Positions 1-8,730 of a DNA stretch of 64,000 nt are shown in pieces. Location: NCBI RefSeq assembly GCF_002091755.1, contig NZ_BDAI01000001.1, forward strand, positions 1,054,001 through 1,118,000. The letters run 5' to 3'. Source of the stretch: Pseudomonas nitroreducens NBRC 12694. Its GTDB lineage: Bacteria > Pseudomonadota > Gammaproteobacteria > Pseudomonadales > Pseudomonadaceae. Below the pieces are notes generated by a model that did no database searches, was not told the DNA's origin, and was given only the letters and a program-made list of their open reading frames with translations. Position numbers and translations under genes: made by a program. The first letter of the stretch is position 1; the number at the start of each line of letters is the position of its first letter.

Positions 1-105
1 GAACGCCGAGGTGTCGTTGCGGAACAGCAGGACGAGGCGGTCGGCGTCATCGGTGGTGTAAACCGACTTGGCCTTGCCGCGATAGAGTTCTTCGCGTTTT
101 TCCAT
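1..105 (-). CDS. purC: SAICAR synthase PurC, N-terminal part (cut by window edge)
   Basis: Purine biosynthesis enzyme that joins aspartate to CAIR using ATP. Only the first 35 codons are inside the window. The start is an ATG at 105, giving MEKREELYRGKAKSVY, the typical PurC opening with the RGKAK nucleotide-binding segment. It lies downstream of the MBL hydrolase gene on the same strand, the order seen in P. aeruginosa (bamC, hydrolase, purC). The rest of the enzyme lies outside the window, so completeness cannot be judged. Confidence 0.9.
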   Translation of the reverse strand, partial: MEKREELYRGKAKSVYTTDDADRLVLLFRNDTSAF

Positions 106-134
106 GATGGGCTCCGCTTGCTTAGGGGGTGGGC

Positions 135-893
135 TCAGGCGATGGTGCGCCAGTCGAGTCCAGAATGCTGATCGGCTACCTGCAGCCAGTCCGGGTCGCA
201 CCCTAGGGTGTCGACGAAACATTGCCGGGCCAGCTGCGGCGAGTTGTTCTTTTCGCTGAGATGCGCCAGCACGAGGTGCTGCAAGCTTTCCCAGCCCAGC
301 TGGGCCACCAGTTCGGCGGCCTGCCGGTTGTTCAAATGTCCCCACTGGCCGCCAACACGGGCTTTGAGTGGGTAGGGATACGGACCGCGGGCCAGCATGT
401 CGGTATCGTGGTTTGCCTCGATGATCAACGCATCGAGGCCACGATAGCATTCCAGCACCTGCGCCGTGGCGGCCCCCAGATCGGTGAGCTGGCCAAAGCG
501 CTTCCGGCCATCGGAAAACACGTACTGCAGGGGCTCCCGCGCATCGTGGGAGACGCTGACTGCAGTGACTTCCAGGTCTTTCAGTACCAGGCGGTCGCCG
601 CATCTGAGCAGCCCCGCCGGCGTGACCGGCTTGCGCATTCCCTGCAGGGTGCCGGCGCTGAGATACACGGGTATTCGATGGTGCCGGGCCAGCAGTTCGA
701 CGCCGTTGATGTGATCGGAATGCTCGTGCGTGACCAGCACCGCGTCCAGCTGCCCGGGCTCTACGCCCAGGCGCGCCAGACGGCGGATGGTTTCACGCAG
801 CGGGAAACCGCAATCGATCAGTATCCGGGTGTCAGAACTGCTCACCAAGGCCGAATTGCCCCGGCTTCCGCTCCCCAGGACCGCGAAGTGCAT
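135..893 (-). CDS. MBL-fold metallo-hydrolase (YycJ/WalJ-like)
   Basis: 252-residue metallo-beta-lactamase-fold hydrolase, probably cytoplasmic. It opens with the glycine/serine loop GSGSRGNS and carries the metal-binding HEHSDH motif at residues 56-61, with later His/Asp ligands (EANHDTDM, LAHLSEKNN). Family members include YycJ/WalJ exonuclease-like proteins, but the substrate cannot be read from the sequence. Its start overlaps the end of bamC by about 60 bases in another frame, which suggests translational coupling. purC follows after roughly 30 bases. Confidence 0.85.
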   Translation of the reverse strand: MHFAVLGSGSRGNSALVSSSDTRILIDCGFPLRETIRRLARLGVEPGQLDAVLVTHEHSDHINGVELLARHHRIPVYLSAGTLQGMRKPVTPAGLLRCGDRLVLKDLEVTAVSVSHDAREPLQYVFSDGRKRFGQLTDLGAATAQVLECYRGLDALIIEANHDTDMLARGPYPYPLKARVGGQWGHLNNRQAAELVAQLGWESLQHLVLAHLSEKNNSPQLARQCFVDTLGCDPDWLQVADQHSGLDWRTIA

Positions 894-2022
894 TCCGCAT
901 ACTCTCCTGGAGTTTCTCCAACACGCCCTGCGCCACGTCAGCCGGTGCGGAAGTGTTGATGTCTTTGTCGACGGTGATCTGGACGGTATTGCTCACGCTG
1001 GTCAGGCGAACCTGGTAGCGCTGGGCCTTGGCGTCTTCCTCTTCCTTGGTCTTCTCGCCACCGCCGAACAGACGGCTGAAGAAGCCAGGCTTGTCTTCGT
1101 CCTTCTTCTTCGCGCCTTCGGCGATGTTGACGTAGTACACGCCCAGGCTGCGGTTGAGGTCGTCGACACGGATGTCGGCACGATCCAGAGCGCGGCCTAC
1201 GCTGACCCAGGCACGGTCGAAGTCGGAGTCGACGGTCAGTACCGGGTTGCCACTGCCGTCCTTGTTCAGCTGGACGGCGCCGGGGGTGTCGTAATCCGAA
1301 TGGGCGGCGAGCAGGGAGACGGAGCCGCCCTTCTCGGCACTGGTGGCCATGCTGGCGATCATCTCGTCGAGCAGCGCAGCATCCAGGCTCGGCACCGCCG
1401 GCTTGGTCGGCCAGTCACCACTGGCGGTGCTGCCGGCCGGGCGGGTTTCGCTCAGCACGTAGACTTCACTGGTGTTGGTCTGCACGCCCGGCTCGATGCG
1501 TACGCGAACGCGCGCTTCGCTGTCGGGTTCAACGCCCGACACGCGGCTGCTCAGTCGACGCGCCAGGGGCGCGGAAAGCTGCGACAGCGGTTGCCAGTTG
1601 GTGCTGAACTCGCCAGTCTGCGGACGCTCGTTGGCGATGGAGAAGCCATTGTCCTGGAAGAACTGGTGGGCGACCGGCCAGACTTCCGCCGGCGGGCGCT
1701 GGGCGACCAGCCAGCGCGAATCACCGCTCTTCTGCAAGCTGAAATCGCTGACTTCACCAGCGCCGGACAGGGGCTGCGGCCGTGGCACTTCGAACTCGCC
1801 TTCCTTCTCGGTGCTGGTGGCGACGTTCATCGGGATCGGCAGCAGCGGGTCGAGCGGCTTGCTCTGCATGCCGTCGGGCACCTTCATCGGTGCCGTTTCG
1901 CGGGCGTTCAAGTAATCGTCGCCACGGTCACGGAAGTAGCCTTCCGGGCCCCACAACCAGCCGCAACCGGAGGTGTTGCCGATAACCAGGGCGAGCGCAG
2001 TCAGTCCTGCCAGTCGCTTCAT
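832..2022 (-). CDS. bamC: Outer-membrane assembly lipoprotein BamC (NlpB)
   Basis: 396-residue lipoprotein of the BAM complex, which inserts beta-barrel proteins into the outer membrane. The signal peptide ends in a lipobox with the acylated Cys at residue 20 (NTSGC). An N-terminal unstructured stretch (PMKVPDGMQSKPLDPLLPIP) is the part that in the family contacts BamD. Two helix-grip domains follow. It lies 13 bases downstream of dapA, an arrangement conserved in gammaproteobacteria, and its 3' end overlaps the next gene. Confidence 0.92.
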   Translation of the reverse strand: MKRLAGLTALALVIGNTSGCGWLWGPEGYFRDRGDDYLNARETAPMKVPDGMQSKPLDPLLPIPMNVATSTEKEGEFEVPRPQPLSGAGEVSDFSLQKSGDSRWLVAQRPPAEVWPVAHQFFQDNGFSIANERPQTGEFSTNWQPLSQLSAPLARRLSSRVSGVEPDSEARVRVRIEPGVQTNTSEVYVLSETRPAGSTASGDWPTKPAVPSLDAALLDEMIASMATSAEKGGSVSLLAAHSDYDTPGAVQLNKDGSGNPVLTVDSDFDRAWVSVGRALDRADIRVDDLNRSLGVYYVNIAEGAKKKDEDKPGFFSRLFGGGEKTKEEEDAKAQRYQVRLTSVSNTVQITVDKDINTSAPADVAQGVLEKLQESMRNALRGPGERKPGQFGLGEQF

Positions 2023-2035
2023 GCGAGGGAGCTCC

Positions 2036-2914
2036 TTAAGCCAGGACGCCGGTCTGGCGCATGGCCTGACGCAGCGGTTCGTGGCAACGCGGGCTGAGCC
2101 AGGTCAGAGGCAGGCGGATGCCCTCTGGAATCAGCCCCATTTCGTGCAGGGCAAACTTGACCGGGATGGGGTTGGATTCGATGAACAGGGTCTTGTGCAG
2201 CGGCATCAGACGATCGTTGATGGCGCGGGCAGCGGCGGCATCGCCACGCATGGCGGCGGCGCAGAGGTCGCTCATGGCGCGCGGGGCGACGTTGGCGGTC
2301 ACCGAGATGTTGCCCTTGCCGCCCATCAGCATCAGCTCGACGGCGGTAGCGTCGTCACCGGAGTAGACGAGGAAGTCCTTGCCAACGCGGTCCAGTACTT
2401 CCTTGCCGCGCTGCAGGTCGCCGGTGGCTTCCTTGATGCCGATGATGTTCGGCACCTTGGACAGGCGCTCCACGGTCTCGGGCAGCATGTCGCAGGCGGT
2501 ACGGCCCGGCACGTTGTAGAGGATCTGCGGGATGGCCACGGCTTCGGCGATGTGGCGGAAGTGCTGGTACAGGCCTTCCTGGGTCGGCTTGTTGTAATAC
2601 GGAGTCACCAGCAGGCAGGCGTCGGCGCCGCCGGACTTGGCGGCCTCGGTCAGCTCGACGGCTTCGCGGGTGGAGTTGGCGCCGGTGCCGGCGATGACCG
2701 GGATGCGGCCGTTGACCTGGTCGACTACGCGACGGATGACTTCCAGGTGTTCGTTCACGTCCAGGGTGGCCGATTCACCAGTGGTGCCGACCGCTACGAT
2801 GGCGTTGGTGCCTTCCTGCAGGTGGAAGTCCACCAGCTTAGCGAGGCTGTCCCAATCCAGTCGACCCTGAGCATCGAAGGGGGTGACCAGCGCCACCATA
2901 CTGCCCGCAATCAT
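2036..2914 (-). CDS. dapA: 4-hydroxy-tetrahydrodipicolinate synthase
   Basis: Class I aldolase that condenses pyruvate with aspartate semialdehyde in lysine and diaminopimelate synthesis. With the ATG at 2914 the protein has the usual 292 residues. The open frame continues upstream, but those residues are not DapA-like. Schiff-base Lys161 (GIKEATG), Tyr133 (ILYNVPGRT) and the TT pair at 44-45 are all present. It is divergent from gcvR and followed closely by bamC. Confidence 0.96.
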   Translation of the reverse strand: MIAGSMVALVTPFDAQGRLDWDSLAKLVDFHLQEGTNAIVAVGTTGESATLDVNEHLEVIRRVVDQVNGRIPVIAGTGANSTREAVELTEAAKSGGADACLLVTPYYNKPTQEGLYQHFRHIAEAVAIPQILYNVPGRTACDMLPETVERLSKVPNIIGIKEATGDLQRGKEVLDRVGKDFLVYSGDDATAVELMLMGGKGNISVTANVAPRAMSDLCAAAMRGDAAAARAINDRLMPLHKTLFIESNPIPVKFALHEMGLIPEGIRLPLTWLSPRCHEPLRQAMRQTGVLA

Positions 2915-3084
2915 GCAACCGCTCCTGCCGGAAAAAGAAAGCCGTAATGGTACTGTCGCCACCGGCCACGCACAAGGTGACGCAGCGACCCGCGAACGAC
3001 CAGACATTCCCCTCATCGGCGCTTTTCGCTACCCTTCCTTCTTTGTCGATGCGGCCCGCTTGGCCGCCACTCCAGGAAAGCTGC

Positions 3085-3642
3085 ATGTCCGCCTCTCACC
3101 CTCGTGAACAATTCCTCCTGATCAGCGCTCTGGGCCCGAACCCGATGGAGTTGACCAGCGTGCTGTGCCGCACCTGCGTCGACAACCGTTGCTCGGTGGT
3201 CAGCAGCCGCCTGACCCGCCATGGCGAGTTCAGCGCGCTGATCCTGCAGATCTCCGGCAGCTGGGATGCCCTGGCCCGCCTGGAAGGCGGCCTGCCGCCC
3301 CTGGCCAAGCGCCATGGTTTCACCCTCAGCGTCACCCGCAGCAATGTCCACGTTACCCGCGCCCAGGCCCTGCCCTACGTGGCCTATGTCAGCGCCGTCT
3401 ATCGCCCGGACATCCTCAACGAGCTGTGCCAGTTCTTCATCGATCACAACATCGAACTGGAGAACCTCACCTGCGACACCTACCAGGCGCCGCATACCAA
3501 CACCAGCATGCTCAACGCCACCCTCACCGTGACGCTGCCAGCCGGCACCCAGATCAGCTGGCTGCGCGATCAGTTCCTCGACTTCGCCGATGCGCTGAAC
3601 CTGGACGCGCTGATCGAGCCCTGGCGTCCGCAGCATCCGTAA
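3085..3642 (+). CDS. gcvR: Glycine cleavage system transcriptional repressor-like, ACT domains
   Basis: 185-residue protein with two ACT-type ligand-binding domains, the GcvR architecture. In E. coli GcvR antagonises the activator GcvA in response to glycine. The start at ATG 3085 has an AGGAAAG ribosome site and gives the expected length; upstream in-frame codons are not conserved-looking. Divergent from dapA and 12 bases before bcp, so the two probably share a transcript. Pseudomonas genomes keep this gene next to bcp, but its regulatory target here is inferred only. Confidence 0.82.
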   Translation: MSASHPREQFLLISALGPNPMELTSVLCRTCVDNRCSVVSSRLTRHGEFSALILQISGSWDALARLEGGLPPLAKRHGFTLSVTRSNVHVTRAQALPYVAYVSAVYRPDILNELCQFFIDHNIELENLTCDTYQAPHTNTSMLNATLTVTLPAGTQISWLRDQFLDFADALNLDALIEPWRPQHP

Positions 3643-3654
3643 GGAGAGAGCCCT

Positions 3655-4125
3655 ATGGCAGTCGAACTGAACAAACCCGTCGCCGATTTCCAGGCCCCCG
3701 CCACCAGCGGCGTCGAATTCCGCCTGTCCGAACTCAAGGGCAAGCAGATCGTCCTGTACTTCTACCCCAAGGACAGCACGCCTGGCTGCACCACCGAAGG
3801 CCAGGGCTTCCGCGACAAGATCGAGGACTTCGCCAAGGCCAACACACTCGTGTTCGGCGTTTCCCGCGATGGCATCAAGTCCCACGAGAACTTCAAGGCC
3901 AAGCAGTGCTTCCCCTTCGAACTGATCAGCGACAAGGACGAAGCCGTCTGCCAGCTGTTCGACGTGATCAAGCTGAAGAAGCTCTACGGCAAGGAATACA
4001 TGGGTGTTGACCGCAGCACCTTCCTGATCGACGCCAAGGGCGTGCTGCGCCAGGAGTGGCGCGGTGTGAAAGTGCCCGGCCACGTGGATGCCGTGCTCGC
4101 CGCCGCCCAGGCGCTGAACCAGTAA
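3655..4125 (+). CDS. bcp: Thioredoxin-dependent thiol peroxidase, Bcp/PrxQ type
   Basis: 156-residue peroxiredoxin that reduces hydroperoxides. The peroxidatic site is PGCTTEG with Cys45. The second Cys found five residues later in many Bcp proteins is replaced by Gln, so a resolving role would fall to Cys85 or Cys99, or the enzyme works in a 1-Cys manner. A GGAGAG ribosome site precedes the ATG. It is second in a likely gcvR-bcp transcript that ends at the hairpin beginning at 4146. Confidence 0.93.
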   Translation: MAVELNKPVADFQAPATSGVEFRLSELKGKQIVLYFYPKDSTPGCTTEGQGFRDKIEDFAKANTLVFGVSRDGIKSHENFKAKQCFPFELISDKDEAVCQLFDVIKLKKLYGKEYMGVDRSTFLIDAKGVLRQEWRGVKVPGHVDAVLAAAQALNQ

Positions 4126-4145
4126 GCCACTCAGCCAGCTCCATG

Positions 4146-4173
4146 AAAAAGGCCGCTGATCAGCGGCCTTTTT
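4146..4173. terminator. Bidirectional intrinsic terminator
   Basis: A-run, perfect GC-rich stem (GGCCGCTGATCAGCGGCC) and T-run between the convergent bcp and permease genes. The symmetric sequence can serve both strands. Confidence 0.88.
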
Positions 4174-4185
4174 CCGTTCCCGACG

Positions 4186-5265
4186 TCACATCATCGGGCT
4201 GACCTGCGGCTGCACCGCCGATTGGCGCGGCCAGGCATCCAGGACAGCCTTCACCAGGGTCGCCAGCGGAATGGCGAAGAACACTCCCCAGAAGCCCCAC
4301 AGCCCGCCGAACAACAGCACCGCACAGATGATCGCCACCGGATGCAGGTTCACTGCCTCGGAGAACAGCAGCGGCACCAGCACGTTGCCATCCAGCGCCT
4401 GGATGATCGCGTGGGCTGCCATCAGGTAGATGAACTGGTCGCTCCAGCCCCACTGGAACAGCGCGATCATCGCGACCGGGACCGTGACCACGACTGCGCC
4501 GATGTAGGGCACTACCACCGACAGACCAACCAGCAGAGCGAGGAGCGCCGCGTAGTTCAGGCCGAGCACGGCGAAGGCGATGTAGGTCACCACGCCGGTG
4601 ATGAAGATCTCGATGACCTTGCCGCGAATGTAGTTCGCAATCTGCTGGTTCATCTCGTTCCACACCTGCTTCATCAGCCCGCGCTCGCGCGGCAGGTAGC
4701 GGCGGAACCAGTGGTAGAAGCGCCGGCGATCCTTGAGGAAGAAGAACACCAGGATCGGTACCAGCACCAGGTAGATCATGATGTTGACCACCACCGGCAG
4801 GCCCGACAGGGAGAAGGTCAGCGCCCACTGGCCAAGCTGCCCCAGCTCGTTGCGCGCCGCCTCGACGGTACGCAGCACCTGTTCCTCGGTCACCATGTCC
4901 GGGTAGCGCTCGGGCAGCATCAGCAGCGTCGCCTGCCACTCGCCGAGCATGCCGGGCAGCTCGTTGAACAGGGTGAAGAGCTGCTTCCACAGCAGCGGCA
5001 CCAGCACCAGCAGGAACACCGCGAGCAGGCCGAGGAACAGCGAATACACCAGCCACACCGAGAACAGGTGCGGCACGCGCAGGCGCTCCAGTACACCGAC
5101 CATGCCCTGGATCAGGAAGGCGATGACCATCGCCGCCAGCACCGGAGCGAGCATCCCGCCGAAAGCCAGGATGACGGTGAACCCGAGTCCGAGAATGACC
5201 GCCAGCACTATCGCCTCCTCGTCGGAGAAATAGCGCTGCATCCAGTCCTGCAAAACCTTGAGCAT
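4186..5265 (-). CDS. AI-2E family transporter (PerM-like permease)
   Basis: 359-residue inner-membrane protein. Hydrophobic helices cluster at about residues 15-95 and 140-185 and again from about 200 to 335, the pattern of the AI-2E/PerM/TqsA family. Members export small molecules or signals, but the substrate here is unknown. The gene lies 56 bases downstream of the TusA-like gene and convergent with bcp. The pairing with the sulfur-carrier gene is conserved in Pseudomonas. Confidence 0.87.
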   Translation of the reverse strand: MLKVLQDWMQRYFSDEEAIVLAVILGLGFTVILAFGGMLAPVLAAMVIAFLIQGMVGVLERLRVPHLFSVWLVYSLFLGLLAVFLLVLVPLLWKQLFTLFNELPGMLGEWQATLLMLPERYPDMVTEEQVLRTVEAARNELGQLGQWALTFSLSGLPVVVNIMIYLVLVPILVFFFLKDRRRFYHWFRRYLPRERGLMKQVWNEMNQQIANYIRGKVIEIFITGVVTYIAFAVLGLNYAALLALLVGLSVVVPYIGAVVVTVPVAMIALFQWGWSDQFIYLMAAHAIIQALDGNVLVPLLFSEAVNLHPVAIICAVLLFGGLWGFWGVFFAIPLATLVKAVLDAWPRQSAVQPQVSPMM

Positions 5266-5321
5266 GTAAGGGCCTACGAAACGACAAAGGGTAACGTCCC
5301 GGTTACCCGGAAACTTCAGAG

Positions 5322-5573
5322 CTACTTCTTGCGAAGCCAGTAACGATAGACGCCGCCTTCGACCTCTTCATGCAGCAGCGAGTGCCCGGCAATATCGGCA
5401 AAAACGCGGAAGTCGCGCTGGGAGCCAGCGTCGGTGGCTATCACCTTGAGCACCGCCCCGCTGGGCAGCTTGTTCAGCTCGAGCTTGGCCTTGAGCAGCG
5501 GCAACGGACAATTGAGACCGCTGGCGTCCAGCTCCGCGTCACAGGCGGGGACGGACGGCGTGGAATCGGACAT
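5322..5573 (-). CDS. TusA/SirA-like sulfur-carrier protein
   Basis: 83-residue protein with the family motif NCPLPLLKAK, whose Cys22 is the residue that carries persulfide. The P. aeruginosa counterpart in this position (PA1006) has been reported to affect molybdenum homeostasis, so a role in sulfur delivery for molybdenum cofactor is plausible but inferred. It is transcribed with the permease gene. Its own promoter must lie in the 220 bases shared with the divergent protease gene. Confidence 0.87.
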   Translation of the reverse strand: MSDSTPSVPACDAELDASGLNCPLPLLKAKLELNKLPSGAVLKVIATDAGSQRDFRVFADIAGHSLLHEEVEGGVYRYWLRKK

Positions 5574-5799
5574 CGAAACGAACTCCGGTCAGGGCGCCCA
5601 AGAATACCGAAAGCCTTGGAAAAGTAACCAGGCCCAGGCAAGACGGTGTTCATTAATCAAGCCGTCAGCATCAAGGCCTAAAAGGAAGACCAAGCGAAAA
5701 TACCCATTTCGAATTGCGCCGCACTTCCGCCCTGCAAACTAGGCATAGGCGTTAGCGTGCGGCTAAAGTAGAGCCTTTCTCGGAACGAGCCTCGTGTAC

Positions 5800-7236
5800 A
5801 TGAAAGTACTCCGCCCTGCCCTGCTGTCGCTCGCTGTCGCCCTCGCCACGCCGGCCCTGGCGGACGACTTGCCGTCTCTGGGCGATGCCAGCTCGTCCAT
5901 CGTCTCTCCGGAGCAGGAATTCCAGCTCGGCCGCGCCTGGCTGAGCATGCTGCGCAACCAGGTCGATACGCTCAACGACCCGCAACTCAAGGATTACGTC
6001 GAGTCCAGCGTTTACCGCCTGGCGGAGTCCAGTGAACTGCAGGACCACCGCCTGGCCTTCATCCTGATCCGCGACAAACAGATCAACGCCTTTGCCGCCC
6101 CTGGCGGCGTGGTCGGCGTCAATGGCGGCCTGTTCATCTATGCCCAGACCGAAGGCGAATACATCGCAGTACTGGCACACGAACTCGGCCACTTGAGCCA
6201 ACGCCACTTCGCCCGTGGCATCGAGGCGCAACAGCGCATGCAGGTACCGGTGATGGCCGCCATGCTGGCCGGCATTATTGCCGCCGCAGCGGGTGCCGGC
6301 GACGCCGGTATCGCTGCCATCGCCGGCACCCAGGCCGCAGCGATCCAGAACCAGTTGCGCTTCTCCCGGCAGAACGAGCAGGAAGCTGACCGCGTCGGCG
6401 TCGCCACCATGGTCCGCGCCGGCTACGACCCGCGCTCCATGCCCAACATGTTCGAGCGCCTGGCGCGCCAGTACCGCTACGAGGGCAAGCCGCCGGAATT
6501 CCTACTGACTCACCCGGTGACCGAATCGCGTATCGCCGACACCCGCAACCGCGCCGAGCAATACCCCAAGGGCGGCAAGGAAGACTCGCTGCGCTACGAG
6601 CTGATGCGCGCCCGCGTCCAGCAGATGTTCGAGGACACCCCGGGCATGGCCAGCAAACAGTTCCGCGCGCAGCTCGATGAAGACCCGAAGAACGATGCCG
6701 CCCGCTATGGCCTGGCGCTGTCGCAGACCAAGATCGGCCAGCTCAACGACGCCCGCAGCAACCTCCAGCAACTGCTGGCCAAGGCACCCAACGACATCAG
6801 CTACAACCTGGCGATGTCCGACCTGGACATCACCGCCAACAAGTTGCCCGATGCCCAGGCGCGCGTGCAGAAAATGCTCACCCAGTACCCGGACAGCTAT
6901 CCGCTGATCCAGGCCAACGCCGACCTGATGATGAAGACCAACCGCGCCGCCGACGCCGAGAAGACGCTGTTCAAGCTGTCCCAGCGCCGCCCGCTGGACC
7001 CGGACGTGTGGAACCGCCTGGCCGATGCCTGCACCCTGAGCGGCAACGCCATCGGCGTATACCAGGCCCGCGCGGAGTACTACGCGCTCACCGGCGACTA
7101 CAAGCAGGCGATCGAGCAACTGGACTTCGCCAAGCGTCGCGCCGGCGGCAACTTCACCCTGGCTGCGCGCCTGGATGCACGCCAGCAGGAGTTCCGCGAC
7201 CAGGAACGCATCCTGAAGGAGATGATGGGGCGCTGA
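5800..7236 (+). CDS. bepA: Periplasmic M48 metalloprotease, BepA-like, with TPR domain
   Basis: 478 residues from ATG 5800 (a GTG two codons earlier is possible). A signal peptide ends near ATPALA. The zinc site HELGH is at residues 127-131, with a later glutamate ligand in EQEADRVG. The C-terminal half contains tetratricopeptide repeats. BepA-type proteases chaperone or degrade outer-membrane proteins and LptD, so the job is probably envelope quality control. Single gene, divergent from the TusA-like gene. Confidence 0.88.
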   Translation: MKVLRPALLSLAVALATPALADDLPSLGDASSSIVSPEQEFQLGRAWLSMLRNQVDTLNDPQLKDYVESSVYRLAESSELQDHRLAFILIRDKQINAFAAPGGVVGVNGGLFIYAQTEGEYIAVLAHELGHLSQRHFARGIEAQQRMQVPVMAAMLAGIIAAAAGAGDAGIAAIAGTQAAAIQNQLRFSRQNEQEADRVGVATMVRAGYDPRSMPNMFERLARQYRYEGKPPEFLLTHPVTESRIADTRNRAEQYPKGGKEDSLRYELMRARVQQMFEDTPGMASKQFRAQLDEDPKNDAARYGLALSQTKIGQLNDARSNLQQLLAKAPNDISYNLAMSDLDITANKLPDAQARVQKMLTQYPDSYPLIQANADLMMKTNRAADAEKTLFKLSQRRPLDPDVWNRLADACTLSGNAIGVYQARAEYYALTGDYKQAIEQLDFAKRRAGGNFTLAARLDARQQEFRDQERILKEMMGR

Positions 7237-7297
7237 GCAACCACGCAGCCCTTGCCTGTGCTCACGAACAGCTTGATGCCACTGATTCCCGTGGTGG

Positions 7298-7322
7298 GTT
7301 CGCGAGCAAGCTCGCTCCCACA
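7298..7322. repeat. REP-type palindrome, single copy
   Basis: TTCGCGAGCAAGCTCGCTCC is the common Pseudomonas REP core, here between bepA and the terminator that follows. The same core recurs at 59356 and as a pair at 63848. Confidence 0.8.
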
Positions 7323-7334
7323 AAAGCCTCAAAG

Positions 7335-7362
7335 AAAAAGCCCGGCATCTGCCGGGCTTTTT
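7335..7362. terminator. Bidirectional intrinsic terminator
   Basis: AAAAAGCCCGGC, a short loop, GCCGGGCTTTTT. It lies between the convergent bepA and nadA genes. Confidence 0.87.
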
Positions 7363-7378
7363 CATGGTGCCGAGAGAG

Positions 7379-8437
7379 TCAGGCGTTGCCCGCCAGTTTC
7401 AGCTTCGCCGCCTGGGTGAAGTCGAGCATGCGCTTGAGCGGCTTGATCGCCTTGGGAATCAGCGCCGGGTCGACGAAGATTTCGCCCGAGCCTTCCTTCA
7501 GGCATGCCAGGGTGCGCTCCAGGGTGTTCATGGCCATCCACGGGCAGTGTGCACAGCTGCGGCAAGCCGCGCCGTTGCCGGCGGTGGGCGCCTCGATGAA
7601 CTCCTTATCCGGGCACAGCTGCTGCATCTTGTAGAAGATGCCGCGGTCGGTGGCGACGATGAAGCGCTTGTTCGGCATCGTCTGCGCGGCCTTGATCAAT
7701 TGGCTGGTGGAGCCCACCGCATCGGCCAGCTCAACCACCGCTTCCGGTGACTCCGGGTGCACCAGGATCGCGGCGTCCGGATAGACCGCTTTGAGGTCTT
7801 CCAGCTGCTTGGCCTTGAACTCCTCGTGAACGATGCAGGCACCGTCCCAGAGCAGCATGTCCGCACCGGTTTCGCGCTGGATGTAGCGCCCCAGGTGCTG
7901 GTCCGGCGCCCAGAGGATCGGCTCGCCGTTGTCCATCAGGTGCTCGACGATCTCCACGGCGCAGCTGGAGGTCACCACCCAGTCCGCGCGAGCCTTCACC
8001 GCCGCCGAGGTGTTCGCGTAGACGACCACGGTGCGCTCCGGATGCTTGTCGCAGAACGCCGAGAACTCTTCCACCGGGCACCCCAGGTCCAGCGAGCAGG
8101 TCGCCTCCAGCGTGGGCATCAGCACGCGCTTTTCCGGGTTGAGGATCTTCGCGGTCTCGCCCATGAAGCGGACACCAGCCACCACCACGGTCTGCGCCGA
8201 GTGCTGGTTGCCGAAGCGGGCCATTTCCAGCGAATCGGAAACGCAACCGCCGGTCTCTTCAGCCAGCGCCTGGATCACCGGATCGCAGTAATAGTGCGCG
8301 ACAAGCACAGCGTTCTGCGCCTTCAATTCGGCAGCGATGGCCGCACGGTAGTCGGCCTCTTCCTCTGCGCTCAGCACCCGCGGCTGTTTCGCCGCCAGAT
8401 GGGCCTGGACCAGAAGGCGTTCGGAAATCTGGGACAT
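7379..8437 (-). CDS. nadA: Quinolinate synthase
   Basis: 352-residue [4Fe-4S] enzyme that condenses iminoaspartate with dihydroxyacetone phosphate in de novo NAD synthesis. The conserved cysteines are visible in CSLDLGCPVEE and in the C-terminal cluster ACRSCAHCPW. Length is normal for NadA. In P. aeruginosa PAO1 the pqs and phnAB genes lie between nadA and the neighbouring tRNA-Lys. Here they are absent and the two are only about 160 bases apart. Confidence 0.96.
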   Translation of the reverse strand: MSQISERLLVQAHLAAKQPRVLSAEEEADYRAAIAAELKAQNAVLVAHYYCDPVIQALAEETGGCVSDSLEMARFGNQHSAQTVVVAGVRFMGETAKILNPEKRVLMPTLEATCSLDLGCPVEEFSAFCDKHPERTVVVYANTSAAVKARADWVVTSSCAVEIVEHLMDNGEPILWAPDQHLGRYIQRETGADMLLWDGACIVHEEFKAKQLEDLKAVYPDAAILVHPESPEAVVELADAVGSTSQLIKAAQTMPNKRFIVATDRGIFYKMQQLCPDKEFIEAPTAGNGAACRSCAHCPWMAMNTLERTLACLKEGSGEIFVDPALIPKAIKPLKRMLDFTQAAKLKLAGNA

Positions 8438-8550
8438 CGTGTGGAAACCTCAACAGGCACGGTCTGATTATGCCGGCGATTTTATCACCACCATCCCTCG
8501 TCGCGGCGGGCCGAGAAGTGCCGCGCGGCGGACTTTTTCCGGCACATGGC

Positions 8551-8583
8551 AAAAGCCCCGTGACCTTTCGATCACGGGGCTTT
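8551..8583 (-). terminator. Intrinsic terminator of the tRNA-Lys transcript
   Basis: Ten-base stem AGCCCCGTGA/TCACGGGGCT with a CGAAAG-type loop. On the minus strand it is followed by TTTT, about 15 bases after the tRNA 3' end. Confidence 0.85.
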
Positions 8584-8595
8584 CACAAGATTTGA

Positions 8596-8671
8596 TGGTG
8601 GGTCGTGTAGGATTCGAACCTACGACCAATTGGTTAAAAGCCAACTGCTCTACCGACTGAGCTAACGACCC
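8596..8671 (-). tRNA. tRNA-Lys (anticodon TTT)
   Basis: The minus strand folds as a cloverleaf: acceptor GGGTCGT/ACGACCC, D arm AGCTCAGTCGGTAGAGC, anticodon loop CTTTTAA, T arm with GGTTCGAATCC. The discriminator base is A and CCA is encoded (8598-8596). This tRNA-Lys is a known integration site for pKLC102/PAPI-1-type islands in P. aeruginosa. Here the flanks are core genes, so the site appears empty. Confidence 0.97.
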
Positions 8672-8683
8672 GACGTGGTGCGT

Positions 8684-8711
8684 ATAATACTGATTTCTAA
8701 CGTAAAAACAA
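8684..8711 (-). promoter_or_regulatory. Probable sigma-70 promoter of tRNA-Lys
   Basis: On the minus strand TTGTTT and TATTAT are separated by 16 bases. The -10 box lies about 12 bases upstream of the tRNA 5' end, a normal distance. Confidence 0.6.
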
Positions 8712-8730
8712 CACCCCGAGAAAACTTTTT

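Noticed and set aside
4222..5343. 373-codon plus-strand frame opposite the AI-2E permease
   Set aside because: His/Gln/Asp-rich antisense artefact of a hydrophobic gene.
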